This document shows, piece after piece, positions 40,797 to 48,419 of a DNA stretch of 64,000 nucleotides. Position numbers and translations under genes: made by a program. Source of the stretch: Candidatus Aminicenantota bacterium (lineage in GTDB: Bacteria > Acidobacteriota > Aminicenantia > Aminicenantales > Saccharicenantaceae). The notes beneath the pieces were generated by a model. It ran no database searches, was not told where the DNA came from, and saw nothing but the letters and a program-made list of their open reading frames with translations. Where the stretch lies: NCBI GenBank assembly GCA_017999365.1, contig JAGNLW010000001.1, positions 64,669 to 128,668 of the forward strand, in the 5' to 3' direction. Numbering within the stretch: the first letter of the stretch is position 1; the number at the start of each line of letters is the position of its first letter.

Positions 40797-42014
40797 TCAA
40801 TCGACGTCCTCGCTCTCCCTCACCGTCAGCGTCCAGCGCTTTTCGATCCGGATATACGGCTCCAGGACCGCGGCGACCTCCGCGCCCCACTTCCCCGCCA
40901 GCACCGCTTCCTCGAGCGCGTGCGGGTCGAGCGCCGCGACCTCGTCCCAGACGCCGAGTTCCCTCAATTTCGCCTCGAGCGCGGCCCGCTCCTCGGTGCC
41001 CTTCTTGGGCGACGCGACGGCCTCTCGCGAGGTCACCCGGAGCTTCGCGTCCGTCCCGGCGAGGATTTGGACGCCCTCCTTCTCGGCGTAGCCGATGGCC
41101 GCCTGCCGCAGGGCCTCCATCTCGGCCTCGAGCGTCTTCTCCTCCGCCTCGAGCGCCCGCTTCCTCCTCCACCTCTCGGCGTACGAGTCGACGATGACGA
41201 CCCCGGGCTCGTTCCGCCACTTCTCCTCCGGGAGCGACTCGACTTTGACCAAGTGCTTCTTGGCCGGACAGAGGTCCCAGTACGGACACCAGCCGCACAG
41301 GGCGCTCTCCTTGAGCGGGAACTCCCTCTCTGCCTCTATCCGGTCGATGAGCGCCGCCACCCGGGCCTTGAGCTCGCCGAGCGACTCGGCCGAACGCACG
41401 GAGCGCATCTCGACGTCGAAAGCCACCTCGTGCCAGACGAGCCGCACGCCGCGCTCCCGCGCCTCGGGCCAGAGCTCCTCGACGCCGATCTGATAGAGGG
41501 CCAGCTGGCGGTCGGCGTCGATCTCCCGCTGGTCCGGGAGCTTCGAGCCGGTCTTGTAGTCGTGGACCTCGAAGGCGCCGTCGGGGGCCTTCATCAGCCG
41601 GTCGATGATGCCCTTCATCCGGTACCGGCCCGCGCCGTCGAGCCGGAAGCGGATGTAGCGCTCCAGTCCCAGCACCTGCCCCTCGGCGAACGGGTGGTGC
41701 CGTTTGTAATAGGCCTCGATGAAGCGCCGGCCCATGAGCCGGTAGTCGTCGGCCGTCCGGCCGGCCTTGGCGATCTTGATCTCCAGGTGCCACCGGTTCG
41801 TCCAGTCCTTGTCGTAGTACGCCAGCACCTCCTCGAGCGACGGGACGCGGAATGCGGTCTCGCCGTAGAGCCACTCCATGGCGTCGTGGAAGCGTTGGCC
41901 CAGGTAGGCCTCGATGCCCTCCTCGCGCCTCTTGATGCCGTCGACGTAGCTGAACTTGTACTGCAACGGGCACTGCTCGAAGGTCGAAAGCTGCGAGTTC
42001 GAATATTCGGCCAT
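40797..42014 (-). CDS. RecB/Cas4-like PD-(D/E)XK nuclease with Fe-S cysteines
   Basis: 405 residues. YSNSQLSTFEQCPLQYKFSYV at the N-terminus provides the first Cys (C15), and three more lie in ALCGWCPYWDLCPAKK near residue 240, the four-Cys 4Fe-4S pattern of Cas4/AddB-type nucleases. The nuclease core has GIIDRLM (about 136) and FEVHDYKTGSK (about 149), then RQLALYQIGVEEL, matching PD-(D/E)XK motifs II, III and QxxxY. The C-terminal 150 residues are coiled-coil then mixed. It probably acts as an exonuclease in DNA repair or defence. There are no cas1/cas2 genes or CRISPR array here. Start ATG at 42014 follows GGAGG. Confidence 0.87.
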   Translation of the reverse strand: MAEYSNSQLSTFEQCPLQYKFSYVDGIKRREEGIEAYLGQRFHDAMEWLYGETAFRVPSLEEVLAYYDKDWTNRWHLEIKIAKAGRTADDYRLMGRRFIEAYYKRHHPFAEGQVLGLERYIRFRLDGAGRYRMKGIIDRLMKAPDGAFEVHDYKTGSKLPDQREIDADRQLALYQIGVEELWPEARERGVRLVWHEVAFDVEMRSVRSAESLGELKARVAALIDRIEAEREFPLKESALCGWCPYWDLCPAKKHLVKVESLPEEKWRNEPGVVIVDSYAERWRRKRALEAEEKTLEAEMEALRQAAIGYAEKEGVQILAGTDAKLRVTSREAVASPKKGTEERAALEAKLRELGVWDEVAALDPHALEEAVLAGKWGAEVAAVLEPYIRIEKRWTLTVRESEDVD

Positions 42015-42033
42015 GGACACCTCCGCCCCTCCA

Positions 42034-42240
42034 TCATGTCAGAAGGACTATCAGGAACACGGTCAAGGTCGTGCCTATTACGAGGAGCACCGGGGCCAGG
42101 CACCCGCTCCCACCGGTCATCGGCTTTGGGAAGTTCCTGTCGGGGATGCCCTTGGACCATGGGAAACCGGCGCTCTTGCGGACGTCGAGCTTATCGGCCG
42201 CTTTTTCGACCAACCGTTTCAGGAATGATTCGCCGAACAT
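42034..42240 (-). CDS. Small membrane protein, hypothetical
   Basis: 68 residues: a charged N-terminal half (MFGESFLKRLVEKAADKLDVRKSAGFPW) and a C-terminal hydrophobic helix (GCLAPVLLVIGTTLTVFLIVLLT), i.e. a tail-anchored layout. A GGGGAGACG stretch before the ATG may serve as ribosome binding site. It lies 19 bp upstream of the nuclease start in the same direction. The function is unknown; it is supported by position and the clear membrane segment rather than by family recognition. Confidence 0.5.
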   Translation of the reverse strand: MFGESFLKRLVEKAADKLDVRKSAGFPWSKGIPDRNFPKPMTGGSGCLAPVLLVIGTTLTVFLIVLLT

Positions 42241-42298
42241 CGCGTCCCGTCTCCCCGCTCAGCATAACACAGACCGCCCGAATTCATTGTACGCCGGC

Positions 42299-42748
42299 TC
42301 AGGCGCAGCGAGATTCCGCGGCGACTTTAAGACTGGTAAGCCCTTGATCGAGCGCCTTCGCCAGCGTTCTCTGCATGACCCCCGGGAAGAGCTTGGCCAG
42401 CCAGCCTTCGAACGACTCCTCGGTCCTAACATGCGTGCCCGCGCCGCTTTCGGTGAGCTCCCAGACATGGACCGCCCTGACGCCGATCATCTTCCCGGTC
42501 CAGGCGATCCGCTGCGGCGGCTCCACATCCACCAATCGAGAGGCGATCTTCATGCCGCCTGAGCCCCAACGGAACTCCGCGCCGACCTTGACCGGGCCAT
42601 CCACGGAGATCCGCGACACGCCCTTGTTCCACTCCGGCCATCCCGGGAGGTCGCTCAAGATGCGCCAGACGACCTCGATCGGCGCGCCGATATGGGCTTC
42701 GGCGGCCCCGATCACGGGAGCGTTCCGGTTCACTTCGATGTGCGGCAT
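42299..42748 (-). CDS. SRPBCC-family protein (polyketide cyclase/START-like)
   Basis: 149 residues. The sequence AEAHIGAPIEVVWRILSDLPGWPEWNKGVSRISVDGPVKVGAEFRWGSGGMKIASRLVDVEPPQRIAWTGKMIGVRAVHVWELTES...EESFEGWLAKLFPGVMQRTLAKALDQGL is a standard SRPBCC fold, with the helix-grip pattern and a C-terminal amphipathic helix. Members bind hydrophobic small ligands, and the specific role is unknown. It starts 11 bp after the NERD-helicase stop in the same direction. Its GC content resembles the bulk genome, unlike several neighbours. Confidence 0.85.
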   Translation of the reverse strand: MPHIEVNRNAPVIGAAEAHIGAPIEVVWRILSDLPGWPEWNKGVSRISVDGPVKVGAEFRWGSGGMKIASRLVDVEPPQRIAWTGKMIGVRAVHVWELTESGAGTHVRTEESFEGWLAKLFPGVMQRTLAKALDQGLTSLKVAAESRCA

Positions 42749-42759
42749 GGTCTGGCCTT

Positions 42760-44457
42760 TCAGGACTTTTGGATATTGACGACCTTCGTGAGGATCGGGT
42801 CCTTCTCGATCTCGCCCCTCGAGGCCACGATCCTCAGGGCCCCGAAAGCCCGGCTGGCCGCGATGTTCATCCGCACCGGGTAGCGCGAGGCCTCGGTGAG
42901 CACATCCGCGACGATGACCATCGGCCTCTCCAAGCCCTTGTACCTCAGGAAGGTGTCGCAGATGACGCGGTCCCGGTGCTCGAGGTCCGTGGCCTTGGCC
43001 AACTCGCATCTCCCCAGAGTCTCGCTATGGACGATGTTCCCGGGATACATCAGCCCCCGCAGAGACACGACCGCGATGTCGCTCTCGGCGAAGCCCTGCT
43101 TCTTGGCGGCCCGGATCTCGTTCCCGACCGCAGCGTGTATCTCCTGATCGGCATCCCCGGTGGCGACGATCTTCAGCGTGCCGTCGGCGAGCCCCCGGGC
43201 CGCGGCCTCGAGCCTGTCCGGCCCGCTCCCCCATCCGCCCTCGGCATAGGAATTGACCAGGGCCTGGACGGCGGCGGGACAGCGGTAAGGCTTCGGCAGC
43301 ACGTATTTGAGGGACTGCTGCTCGAGGGCGGGCGGGATCCTCCGGTCCTCCCAGAAGGCCTGCTTGTCGTCGGCGAAGATCCAGATACGCCTCAGGCCGG
43401 CCGGGCCCGCGCATTGCTCGACAATGGCCCACTCGTTCTCGCCGAAGTCCTGTCCCTCGTCAACGATGATGGTGTCGAAGCCGCAGCCGTCCCAGAGGCC
43501 GCCGGATCGGGCGGCCAGCCGGGTCAGGCCGTCCCAGAACTCGGGCTCGTAGCGCTCCGGCTCGTCGTACCCGTTCTGCCTGAGCCTTTCGAGGGCGAAC
43601 CGGCCGACCGGCGAGACGGTCACTCCGGGAAGGTCGATGTGGCGGGCGAGTTCGAGTCCGAGCGCGTCGGTGAAGCTAAGGAAGAGGACCGTCCTCGCCG
43701 CCTTGGCCTCTCTCACGGCCAGTTCCCGGGCCAGCAGGGTCTTCCCCGTGCCCGCGCCGCCCCGGACGAGGACGCAGTCGTTCTCGAGGATGCTCTCGAG
43801 GGCCGTGAACTGCTCCCTGTCGAGCTGGATCCTTCTCGCTTCGCGGCCCTTGACGACCTGGGACAGGGACATGCCGAGCGGCCAACTCTCGCACCAGAGC
43901 GCGTGCAGGAAACCGATCCAGTCGGGCGCGAAGAGCGGCCCCGTATGGTCCCGTAGGGCCCGGTCGAGGATCCGGGGCAGCGCTTCCTCCAGATACGGCA
44001 GCTCGCGGGCCCCGATGACGAGCCCCTCGAGGTCGCCCTGTGTCGGCTGGACGTCGAAATCCATGTCCGGGAAGACGACGGCGACACCGATCGGCGGCGC
44101 GAACAGGCCCTTGTCCTTGAACTTGGCGATGAGCGTCCTGACGAAGCGATGGGCCTGGTCGAGCGGGGACGCTTTCATCGGCTGGCCGTTCTGGAGCCAG
44201 ACGCCGCCCTCCTTCTTGACCAAGCCCCCCTTGACCTCGAGGGCCAGTATGCCGCGCCCAGGGTTGGCGACAAGGAAATCGATCTCCGCGAACTGCGCCC
44301 CCTTGGTGCGGATCTTCAGCGAGTGCCAGGCGGTCCAGCCGGCAGGCAGGGCGTCCTTGAGCTGCCGGTAGACGGTGATCTCGGAATCGGGGCAGCCGGC
44401 GGAGGGCTCGGCGCGGGGGAATAGGCCGGTCGCGTCAGTGATGCTCATCGAAATCAC
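42760..44457 (-). CDS. NERD nuclease-related domain plus UvrD/SF1-like helicase
   Basis: 565 residues. Residues about 20-110 are a NERD domain (DSEITVYRQLKDALPAGWTAWHSLKI...QFAEIDFLVANPGRGILALEVKGG), with the E-IDF and EVK elements of a restriction-like nuclease fold. An SF1 helicase follows: Walker A LVRGGAGTGKTLLARELA near 230, FDTIIVDEGQDFGENEW near 332, and the C-terminal KGLERPMVIVADVL and NIAASRAFGALRIV. NERD-helicases occur in plasmids and defence islands. Two starts are possible: GTG at 44457, or ATG at 44448, which aligns better; neither has a clear ribosome binding site, as fits coupling to the upstream gene that ends 3 bp away. Confidence 0.87.
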   Translation of the reverse strand: MISMSITDATGLFPRAEPSAGCPDSEITVYRQLKDALPAGWTAWHSLKIRTKGAQFAEIDFLVANPGRGILALEVKGGLVKKEGGVWLQNGQPMKASPLDQAHRFVRTLIAKFKDKGLFAPPIGVAVVFPDMDFDVQPTQGDLEGLVIGARELPYLEEALPRILDRALRDHTGPLFAPDWIGFLHALWCESWPLGMSLSQVVKGREARRIQLDREQFTALESILENDCVLVRGGAGTGKTLLARELAVREAKAARTVLFLSFTDALGLELARHIDLPGVTVSPVGRFALERLRQNGYDEPERYEPEFWDGLTRLAARSGGLWDGCGFDTIIVDEGQDFGENEWAIVEQCAGPAGLRRIWIFADDKQAFWEDRRIPPALEQQSLKYVLPKPYRCPAAVQALVNSYAEGGWGSGPDRLEAAARGLADGTLKIVATGDADQEIHAAVGNEIRAAKKQGFAESDIAVVSLRGLMYPGNIVHSETLGRCELAKATDLEHRDRVICDTFLRYKGLERPMVIVADVLTEASRYPVRMNIAASRAFGALRIVASRGEIEKDPILTKVVNIQKS

Positions 44458-44460
44458 GGG

Positions 44461-44910
44461 TCAATCCCAAATGACCATTTCTGACATGCTCCACAATGAA
44501 CGCGCCCCGCACTTCGGGCAGGCGCATTCATGAAGGTTTTCGGATTCATGAGGTTCGCGCCGCTGATCGTTATCATCGATATTGAGCCTCTTCAAGGGGA
44601 TCCGGCATTTGTAACACCTGTATTCGATCTCGTAGCTGCCCGCACGATGGTCGAGATGAATGAAGAACCTCCCATAGAACCGACTGCACTGAGAGCACCG
44701 ATAAATGGAGTGTCCATAGCCATAGGCGAGCACTGCGCCTTTTTCATCGACGAGCTTCCTGATCTGCGCAATCGTCTTCTTAGAACGAACGAGACTCGGA
44801 AGTAGCGCCCCCTCGCCGTCGATGGCGAGAACAGAGATGGGATCATAGAGCATCCCGATTCCCGTCGAAAAGCTCTTCGAATATCCGCAAGATCTACAAT
44901 TAATGCTCAT
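44461..44910 (-). CDS. Multi-zinc-ribbon hypothetical protein
   Basis: 149 residues with four paired Cys motifs: CRSC at residues 5-8, CSQC (about 73), CYKC (about 98) and CACPKC (about 130). This suggests two zinc ribbons split by a helical stretch (SLVRSKKTIAQIRKLVDEKGAVLAYGYGHSIYRCSQC). I do not recognise the family. Base use is clearly less GC-rich than typical genes here, a sign of transfer. It ends 3 bp before the NERD-helicase start, so the two are very likely expressed together. Confidence 0.65.
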   Translation of the reverse strand: MSINCRSCGYSKSFSTGIGMLYDPISVLAIDGEGALLPSLVRSKKTIAQIRKLVDEKGAVLAYGYGHSIYRCSQCSRFYGRFFIHLDHRAGSYEIEYRCYKCRIPLKRLNIDDNDQRREPHESENLHECACPKCGARSLWSMSEMVIWD

Positions 44911-44940
44911 GGCGCTGCCAATGATAGACCTCCTGCCCAG

Positions 44941-45084
44941 CTATGACTTCTTTATGAACCTCATAAGTTGCCAGCCTACTTCTTTTTGATGCACGCTCTT
45001 CATCGCGGCCAAGTCCTTCAAGGCGATTTTGGCTTCGGCGGCCACGGATGCGAAAGCGTTCCGGCTCACATCAATTCGGCTCAT
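44941..45084 (-). CDS. Small ORF, 47 residues, in the nuclease block
   Basis: ATG at 45084 to TAG at 44941-44943. The product begins MSRIDVSRNAFASVAAEAKI and ends MRFIKKS; it looks helical (A/K/L-rich middle) with no membrane segment. A GGGAGG stretch lies about 11 bp before the ATG. It fits exactly between the second HNH gene (35 bp gap) and the zinc-ribbon gene (30 bp gap). With no recognised family this is a moderate call, possibly a small antitoxin-like or DNA-binding peptide. Confidence 0.4.
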   Translation of the reverse strand: MSRIDVSRNAFASVAAEAKIALKDLAAMKSVHQKEVGWQLMRFIKKS

Positions 45085-45119
45085 GGCCTAATAAGCCTCC
45101 CCACGCGGATCCCATCCGT

Positions 45120-46079
45120 TCAGCCTTTGAAGACATTTTCGTTGTGCCATGCCAAAAGGCTTTCTTGAGGCCGGTCCGTTTCCCGCCGCGGCAAATGATC
45201 GAGCCGTTGCCCGTTGAAAGGATAATAGGATCGGCCGTTCTCGAATTCCTCCTTAAGTCGACGGCTGACTTCTATCCTGTATCCGGGTGTGATCGTGATA
45301 TAGCCGTGGTCGAAGAGACGATGGAGGTCGCTTCTGAGCAGCAGACCATTATTGATGTCATGCGGACCATTATCGTTATAGGGCTTGATGTGGGCCGCTT
45401 CGAGCGCCGGTAACGAATGTTCTCCGCTGATCGCGCAGGCTCGCTGATAAGCGTCCGTCACGAGTACCCGGAAAGCTCCCTGGCCCAGGCGAGGTTTTAT
45501 GGTGGTCTCACTGCCGTACCGCGCTCGCTCCTCTTCGATCCGCCGGGCTTCTCCCTCCAAGTCATGGATCCGCTGGATCTGCCAGCCCCGCTGTATGTTC
45601 CGCCAGATGAACTGGCCTGCGTCCTTATCGATCTCGTAACCCTTGGCCTTACCACGGACGATCGAAGCGCTCCATTCAGGAGCCGGGAACCACGACGACT
45701 CGTCGAAGAAGAACGGTTGGGTCAGGACGATACAGCCGACCTGGAAATCCTCATGGAGATCGTCCCTGATCCGCCGGTAAAGGAGCAATCTCCGGCGCAT
45801 CTCCGATAACGTTCGGGCGCCGTTCCGATGCTCGAAAGCCTCCCACGCTAATCTGATCGGCAAGACCGAATAGGAAACAAAAACCCCTCCCCCGGCAATG
45901 AGGTCCCGGTTCTGCGTTCTTGCGCTTCGGTGGAGCTTGAAGAGGAAGAGGTCGCCCTTGCCAAGGGCCCGGAATTCCGCGTTCGGCGAAGGCTGCCAGA
46001 AGTTGACCTCCTCGATCTGAGGCCAAGAGCGCAATTGATCGAACCAATCCTGGTCGGTGACGCCGACATAGATCCTCAT
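45120..46079 (-). CDS. HNH endonuclease family protein, second
   Basis: 319 residues. The N-terminus MRIYVGVTDQDWFDQLRSWPQIEEVNFWQPSPNAEFRALGKGDLFLFKLH is the widespread first domain of this HNH family, and the nuclease is at CAISGEHSLPALEAAHIKPYNDNGPHDINNGLLLRSDLHRLFDHGYITI (AAHI...NGLLL..DLHRLFD). Start ATG 46079 is chosen because it fits the family N-terminus and has an AGGGAGC site; the in-frame upstream reading includes the promoter. It leads the eight-gene minus-strand block. Base use is less GC-rich than the core genes. Likely a DNA-cutting enzyme of restriction type; no methylase is nearby. Confidence 0.87.
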   Translation of the reverse strand: MRIYVGVTDQDWFDQLRSWPQIEEVNFWQPSPNAEFRALGKGDLFLFKLHRSARTQNRDLIAGGGVFVSYSVLPIRLAWEAFEHRNGARTLSEMRRRLLLYRRIRDDLHEDFQVGCIVLTQPFFFDESSWFPAPEWSASIVRGKAKGYEIDKDAGQFIWRNIQRGWQIQRIHDLEGEARRIEEERARYGSETTIKPRLGQGAFRVLVTDAYQRACAISGEHSLPALEAAHIKPYNDNGPHDINNGLLLRSDLHRLFDHGYITITPGYRIEVSRRLKEEFENGRSYYPFNGQRLDHLPRRETDRPQESLLAWHNENVFKG

Positions 46080-46098
46080 GAAGCTCCCTGGCCCGAAT

Positions 46099-46126
46099 GG
46101 TATAGCCAGAGTCCGAGCATAGTCAA
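46099..46126 (-). promoter_or_regulatory. Promoter of the nuclease-rich block
   Basis: On the minus strand, TTGACT (46121-46126), a 16 bp spacer and TATACC (46099-46104), 19 bp before the HNH gene start. It is the only good promoter seen upstream of the eight closely packed genes down to 39800. Confidence 0.5.
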
Positions 46127-46202
46127 CACCATCGATCAGGGAGTCTGGAATTCTCATCGGATCGGAGTTATCCTAATCCTTCCGTCTTCCGGAGAGGTTG
46201 AT

Positions 46203-46649
46203 ATGGCCGTGCTCGTCGAGGGGATCAGCGTCATCGTCCGCAGGGAGGCGATCGAACGGAAGATCGCGGGCGGCTGGGACGCCTTCAGGAAGACCGTCCC
46301 CAACCGGACTTTGTGCGCGGACGAGGAGATCGCCCGGGTGGGCTTCATGAGTCCGTCCGATACTCGGATGTATATCGAGATGCTGGAAAGACTCGGATTG
46401 CGGTTCCGGGAGAACGGCGAGGCGGTCGATCTCGCCGTCGTCGACCAACTGGGCGGGCCCACGGTCAAGTGCCGCTGGCTCGAGTTCGGGCGTCTCCCCC
46501 ACGGCGGGGAAGGACGCACGATCGCGGCCTGCTGGCTCGTCGAAGGCCCGGGGACCGGACCGGAGACCGATGGGCGCCCGAAGAGCCTGACTGTCGAAGT
46601 GCCCGAAGGCTGGGACCGTGAAGGCATACGCGGGTCTGTGAGGATCTGA
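46203..46649 (+). CDS. Conserved hypothetical protein
   Basis: 148 residues, beginning MAVLVEGISVIVRREAIERKIAGGWDAF. A middle part ADEEIARVGFMSPSDTRMYIEMLERLGLRF and a C-terminal beta-rich part WLEFGRLPHGGEGRTIAACWLVEG suggest a small two-lobed cytoplasmic protein. I have a weak sense that similar short proteins are found in other environmental genomes, but I know no function. A GGAGAGG site precedes the ATG. Its TGA overlaps the ATG of the HD gene by one base (TGATG), so the two are coupled. Confidence 0.65.
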   Translation: MAVLVEGISVIVRREAIERKIAGGWDAFRKTVPNRTLCADEEIARVGFMSPSDTRMYIEMLERLGLRFRENGEAVDLAVVDQLGGPTVKCRWLEFGRLPHGGEGRTIAACWLVEGPGTGPETDGRPKSLTVEVPEGWDREGIRGSVRI

Positions 46650-47266
46650 TGGACAAGCCCGAGCCGACGACCCCGAAGTTCGCCGAGGCCCTCAAGGTGG
46701 CCGCGATCATGTTCGCCGGGAAGAGCAAGAAGGGCGGCAACATCCCGTACATCTCGCATCTGCTGGGAACGTGCGCCATCGCCCTCGAGCATGGGGCGAA
46801 CGAGGACGAGGCGATCGCCGCGATCTTCCATGATGCCATCGAAGATATCGCTCCCGTAGAAGAGGCCAAGGCGACCGTCGCCCGGTTCGGCCCGGAGGTC
46901 CTTCGCATCGTCGAGGGATGCAGTGATTCGAGCGGGCATCCGAAGCCCCCCTGGCGGGACCGCAAGGCGGCCTACATCGCTCATCTCGAAACCGCCGACC
47001 GCTCGGTGCTCCTGGTGTCGGCTTCCGACAAGCTCCATAACGCCCGGGCCATCGCCGCCGACCTCCGGCAGCACGGGCCTTCGGTCTGGGAGAGATTCAA
47101 CGCCCCACGGGAAGCACAGCTCTGGTACTACCGCGAACTTCTTCGGATTTTCCGGGCCCGCCTCATGGACGCGCCGGCGCTCATCCGGGAGATCGGACTG
47201 GCGGTCGAGGAGATGGACCGGCAGGGCTCTCCGGAGCGGGTTCAGTGCCCGCCGAAGACCACATAG
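46649..47266 (+). CDS. HD-domain hydrolase, SpoT/Mesh1-like
   Basis: 205 residues. HD metal motifs: ISHLLGTCAIALEHGANEDEAIAAIFHDAIED (H, then HD and ED) and VSASDKLHNARAIAADL. This set matches the hydrolase domain of SpoT/RSH proteins and small alarmone hydrolases, which remove the 3'-pyrophosphate of (p)ppGpp with Mn2+. There is no synthetase domain or TGS/ACT regulatory region. A role in alarmone or other nucleotide turnover is inferred. It is coupled to the upstream hypothetical gene and overlaps the convergent GIY-YIG gene by 25 bp. Confidence 0.8.
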   Translation: MDKPEPTTPKFAEALKVAAIMFAGKSKKGGNIPYISHLLGTCAIALEHGANEDEAIAAIFHDAIEDIAPVEEAKATVARFGPEVLRIVEGCSDSSGHPKPPWRDRKAAYIAHLETADRSVLLVSASDKLHNARAIAADLRQHGPSVWERFNAPREAQLWYYRELLRIFRARLMDAPALIREIGLAVEEMDRQGSPERVQCPPKTT

Positions 47267-47595
47267 CCGCGCTTGCGCAGGTCCTCGGCCAATTCCACCT
47301 CCATGACCTGGGCCGCGCCGAAGGACATCGGATTGAGGTGCTCGTAGAGGACCGGCACGAGCCGGACGCCGTACTTCTTGACCACGGCGGCGGCCTTGAT
47401 GCCGTTCTTGTGGTTCTCGAAGCGCTTCCGCGGGTCGAGCCCGGTCATGCCGACGTAGTATCCGGCCCGGCCGTCCCCGTTCGGGTTCTTCAGGTAGACG
47501 ACGTAGACATTGTGATGGGTCTTGCCGAACACCGAGGTCCCTCCTCGCACGCTCTTAGACCGGGTGTCGGCGGATTTCTTCCGGGTTTTTTTCAT
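47242..47595 (-). CDS. GIY-YIG-like nuclease-fold protein
   Basis: 117 residues. After a basic N-terminus (MKKTRKKSADTRSKSVRGG) come NVYVVYLKNP and YYVGMTGLDPRKRFENHKNG, the positions of the GIY and YIG strands and the catalytic Arg, with a His-containing helix after them. The protein is a minimal domain without a DNA-binding extension, like UvrC-type or YhbQ-like GIY-YIG proteins. Activity is inferred. Its ATG overlaps the TGA of the ADP-ribosylglycohydrolase gene (ATGA, 47592-47595), so they are coupled. Confidence 0.7.
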   Translation of the reverse strand: MKKTRKKSADTRSKSVRGGTSVFGKTHHNVYVVYLKNPNGDGRAGYYVGMTGLDPRKRFENHKNGIKAAAVVKKYGVRLVPVLYEHLNPMSFGAAQVMEVELAEDLRKRGYVVFGGH

Positions 47596-48362
47596 CGGGG
47601 AAGCTGCCGATAGAAGCGATCGACGATGTCCCGGAGCTCGGGGGTGAGGATCTCGCGGACTTCGGTCACGATCTCGGGCGGGAGGGGACCGTAGAAGGCC
47701 TCGGCGATGCCGCCGGCGATACAGGCAAGAGTGTCGGCGTCGCCGCCGAGCGAGACCGCGTTCCGGACGGCGTCCTCGTACGAGGTCGACTCGAGGAACG
47801 AGATGACGGCCTCGGGCACGGTCTCCTGGCAGGATTCGACGTGCGTGTATGCGGGACGGATCGCGTCGACCGTCCGGTCGAGGTCGTAGCCGAAGCGGGA
47901 GGCGATCTCGGCTTTGACGAGGGCCTTGTCGCGCTCCGTGCGGGCCAGGAAGGCGGCCAGGGCCGCGGCCTGGGCGCCCTTGACGCCCTCGGGATGGTCG
48001 TGGCTGAAGGCGGCGCTGCGGGCAGCCTCCCGCAGGACCTCGTCGACCGAGGAGAAAGCGAACCCGACGGGGCTCGCGCGCATGGCCGCGCCGTTGCCGT
48101 AACTGCCGTAGGGCTGCGGGTCGGCGGCGGCGAGCCACTGCCGGAAGGAACCCCCGTATCCTCTGCCCGGGTAGCGGCGGCCGAAGTCGAGCGCGGCGCG
48201 GCGGTAGTCGCCGTCGGTGAGGATGGCCTGGGCGATGGCCGCGGTCATAACCGTGTCGTCGGTGAAGCGGCAACGGGGGCCGAAGAGCGGGAAGTCCTTG
48301 GTCTTGGTCAGGCCGAATTCGTGGACCGAGCCGATGATATCGCCGGCGATCGCTCCGAGCAT
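47592..48362 (-). CDS. ADP-ribosylglycohydrolase family protein
   Basis: 256 residues. MLGAIAGDIIGS at the N-terminus, FTDDTVMTAAIA, YGNGAAMRASPVGFAF and SLGGDADTLACIAGGIAEAFYG are the DraG/ARH metal-binding motifs with all the key Asp residues, so the enzyme should be active. Members remove ADP-ribose from proteins, nucleic acids or small molecules. No ADP-ribosyltransferase is next to it. It has its own TTGACA/CAAAAT promoter and is co-transcribed with the GIY-YIG gene. Pairing a glycohydrolase with a nuclease-fold protein could reflect DNA repair or toxin control, which is speculation. Confidence 0.9.
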   Translation of the reverse strand: MLGAIAGDIIGSVHEFGLTKTKDFPLFGPRCRFTDDTVMTAAIAQAILTDGDYRRAALDFGRRYPGRGYGGSFRQWLAAADPQPYGSYGNGAAMRASPVGFAFSSVDEVLREAARSAAFSHDHPEGVKGAQAAALAAFLARTERDKALVKAEIASRFGYDLDRTVDAIRPAYTHVESCQETVPEAVISFLESTSYEDAVRNAVSLGGDADTLACIAGGIAEAFYGPLPPEIVTEVREILTPELRDIVDRFYRQLPR

Positions 48363-48379
48363 GTCGTTCCCTCGAGGTG

Positions 48380-48408
48380 ATTTTGCGGCCGGCCGCAGCC
48401 CATGTCAA
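48380..48408 (-). promoter_or_regulatory. Promoter for the ADP-ribosylglycohydrolase/GIY-YIG pair
   Basis: On the minus strand, TTGACA (48403-48408), a 17 bp spacer and CAAAAT (48380-48385), 17 bp before the ATG at 48362, with GAGGG as ribosome binding site. Confidence 0.5.
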
Positions 48409-48419
48409 GCCGGAGAGGC

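Noticed and set aside
40797..42014. cas4 of a CRISPR system
   Set aside because: The fold and Cys pattern fit Cas4-like nucleases in general, but no other cas gene or array is present and the C-terminal extension is atypical.
44968..45413. Plus-strand frames over the second HNH region
   Set aside because: They are short, lack ribosome binding sites and are antisense to a clear HNH gene and its downstream neighbour.
45930..46202. N-terminal extension of the hypothetical protein at 46203
   Set aside because: The extension is antisense to the HNH gene and covers its promoter; a good ribosome binding site precedes the ATG at 46203.
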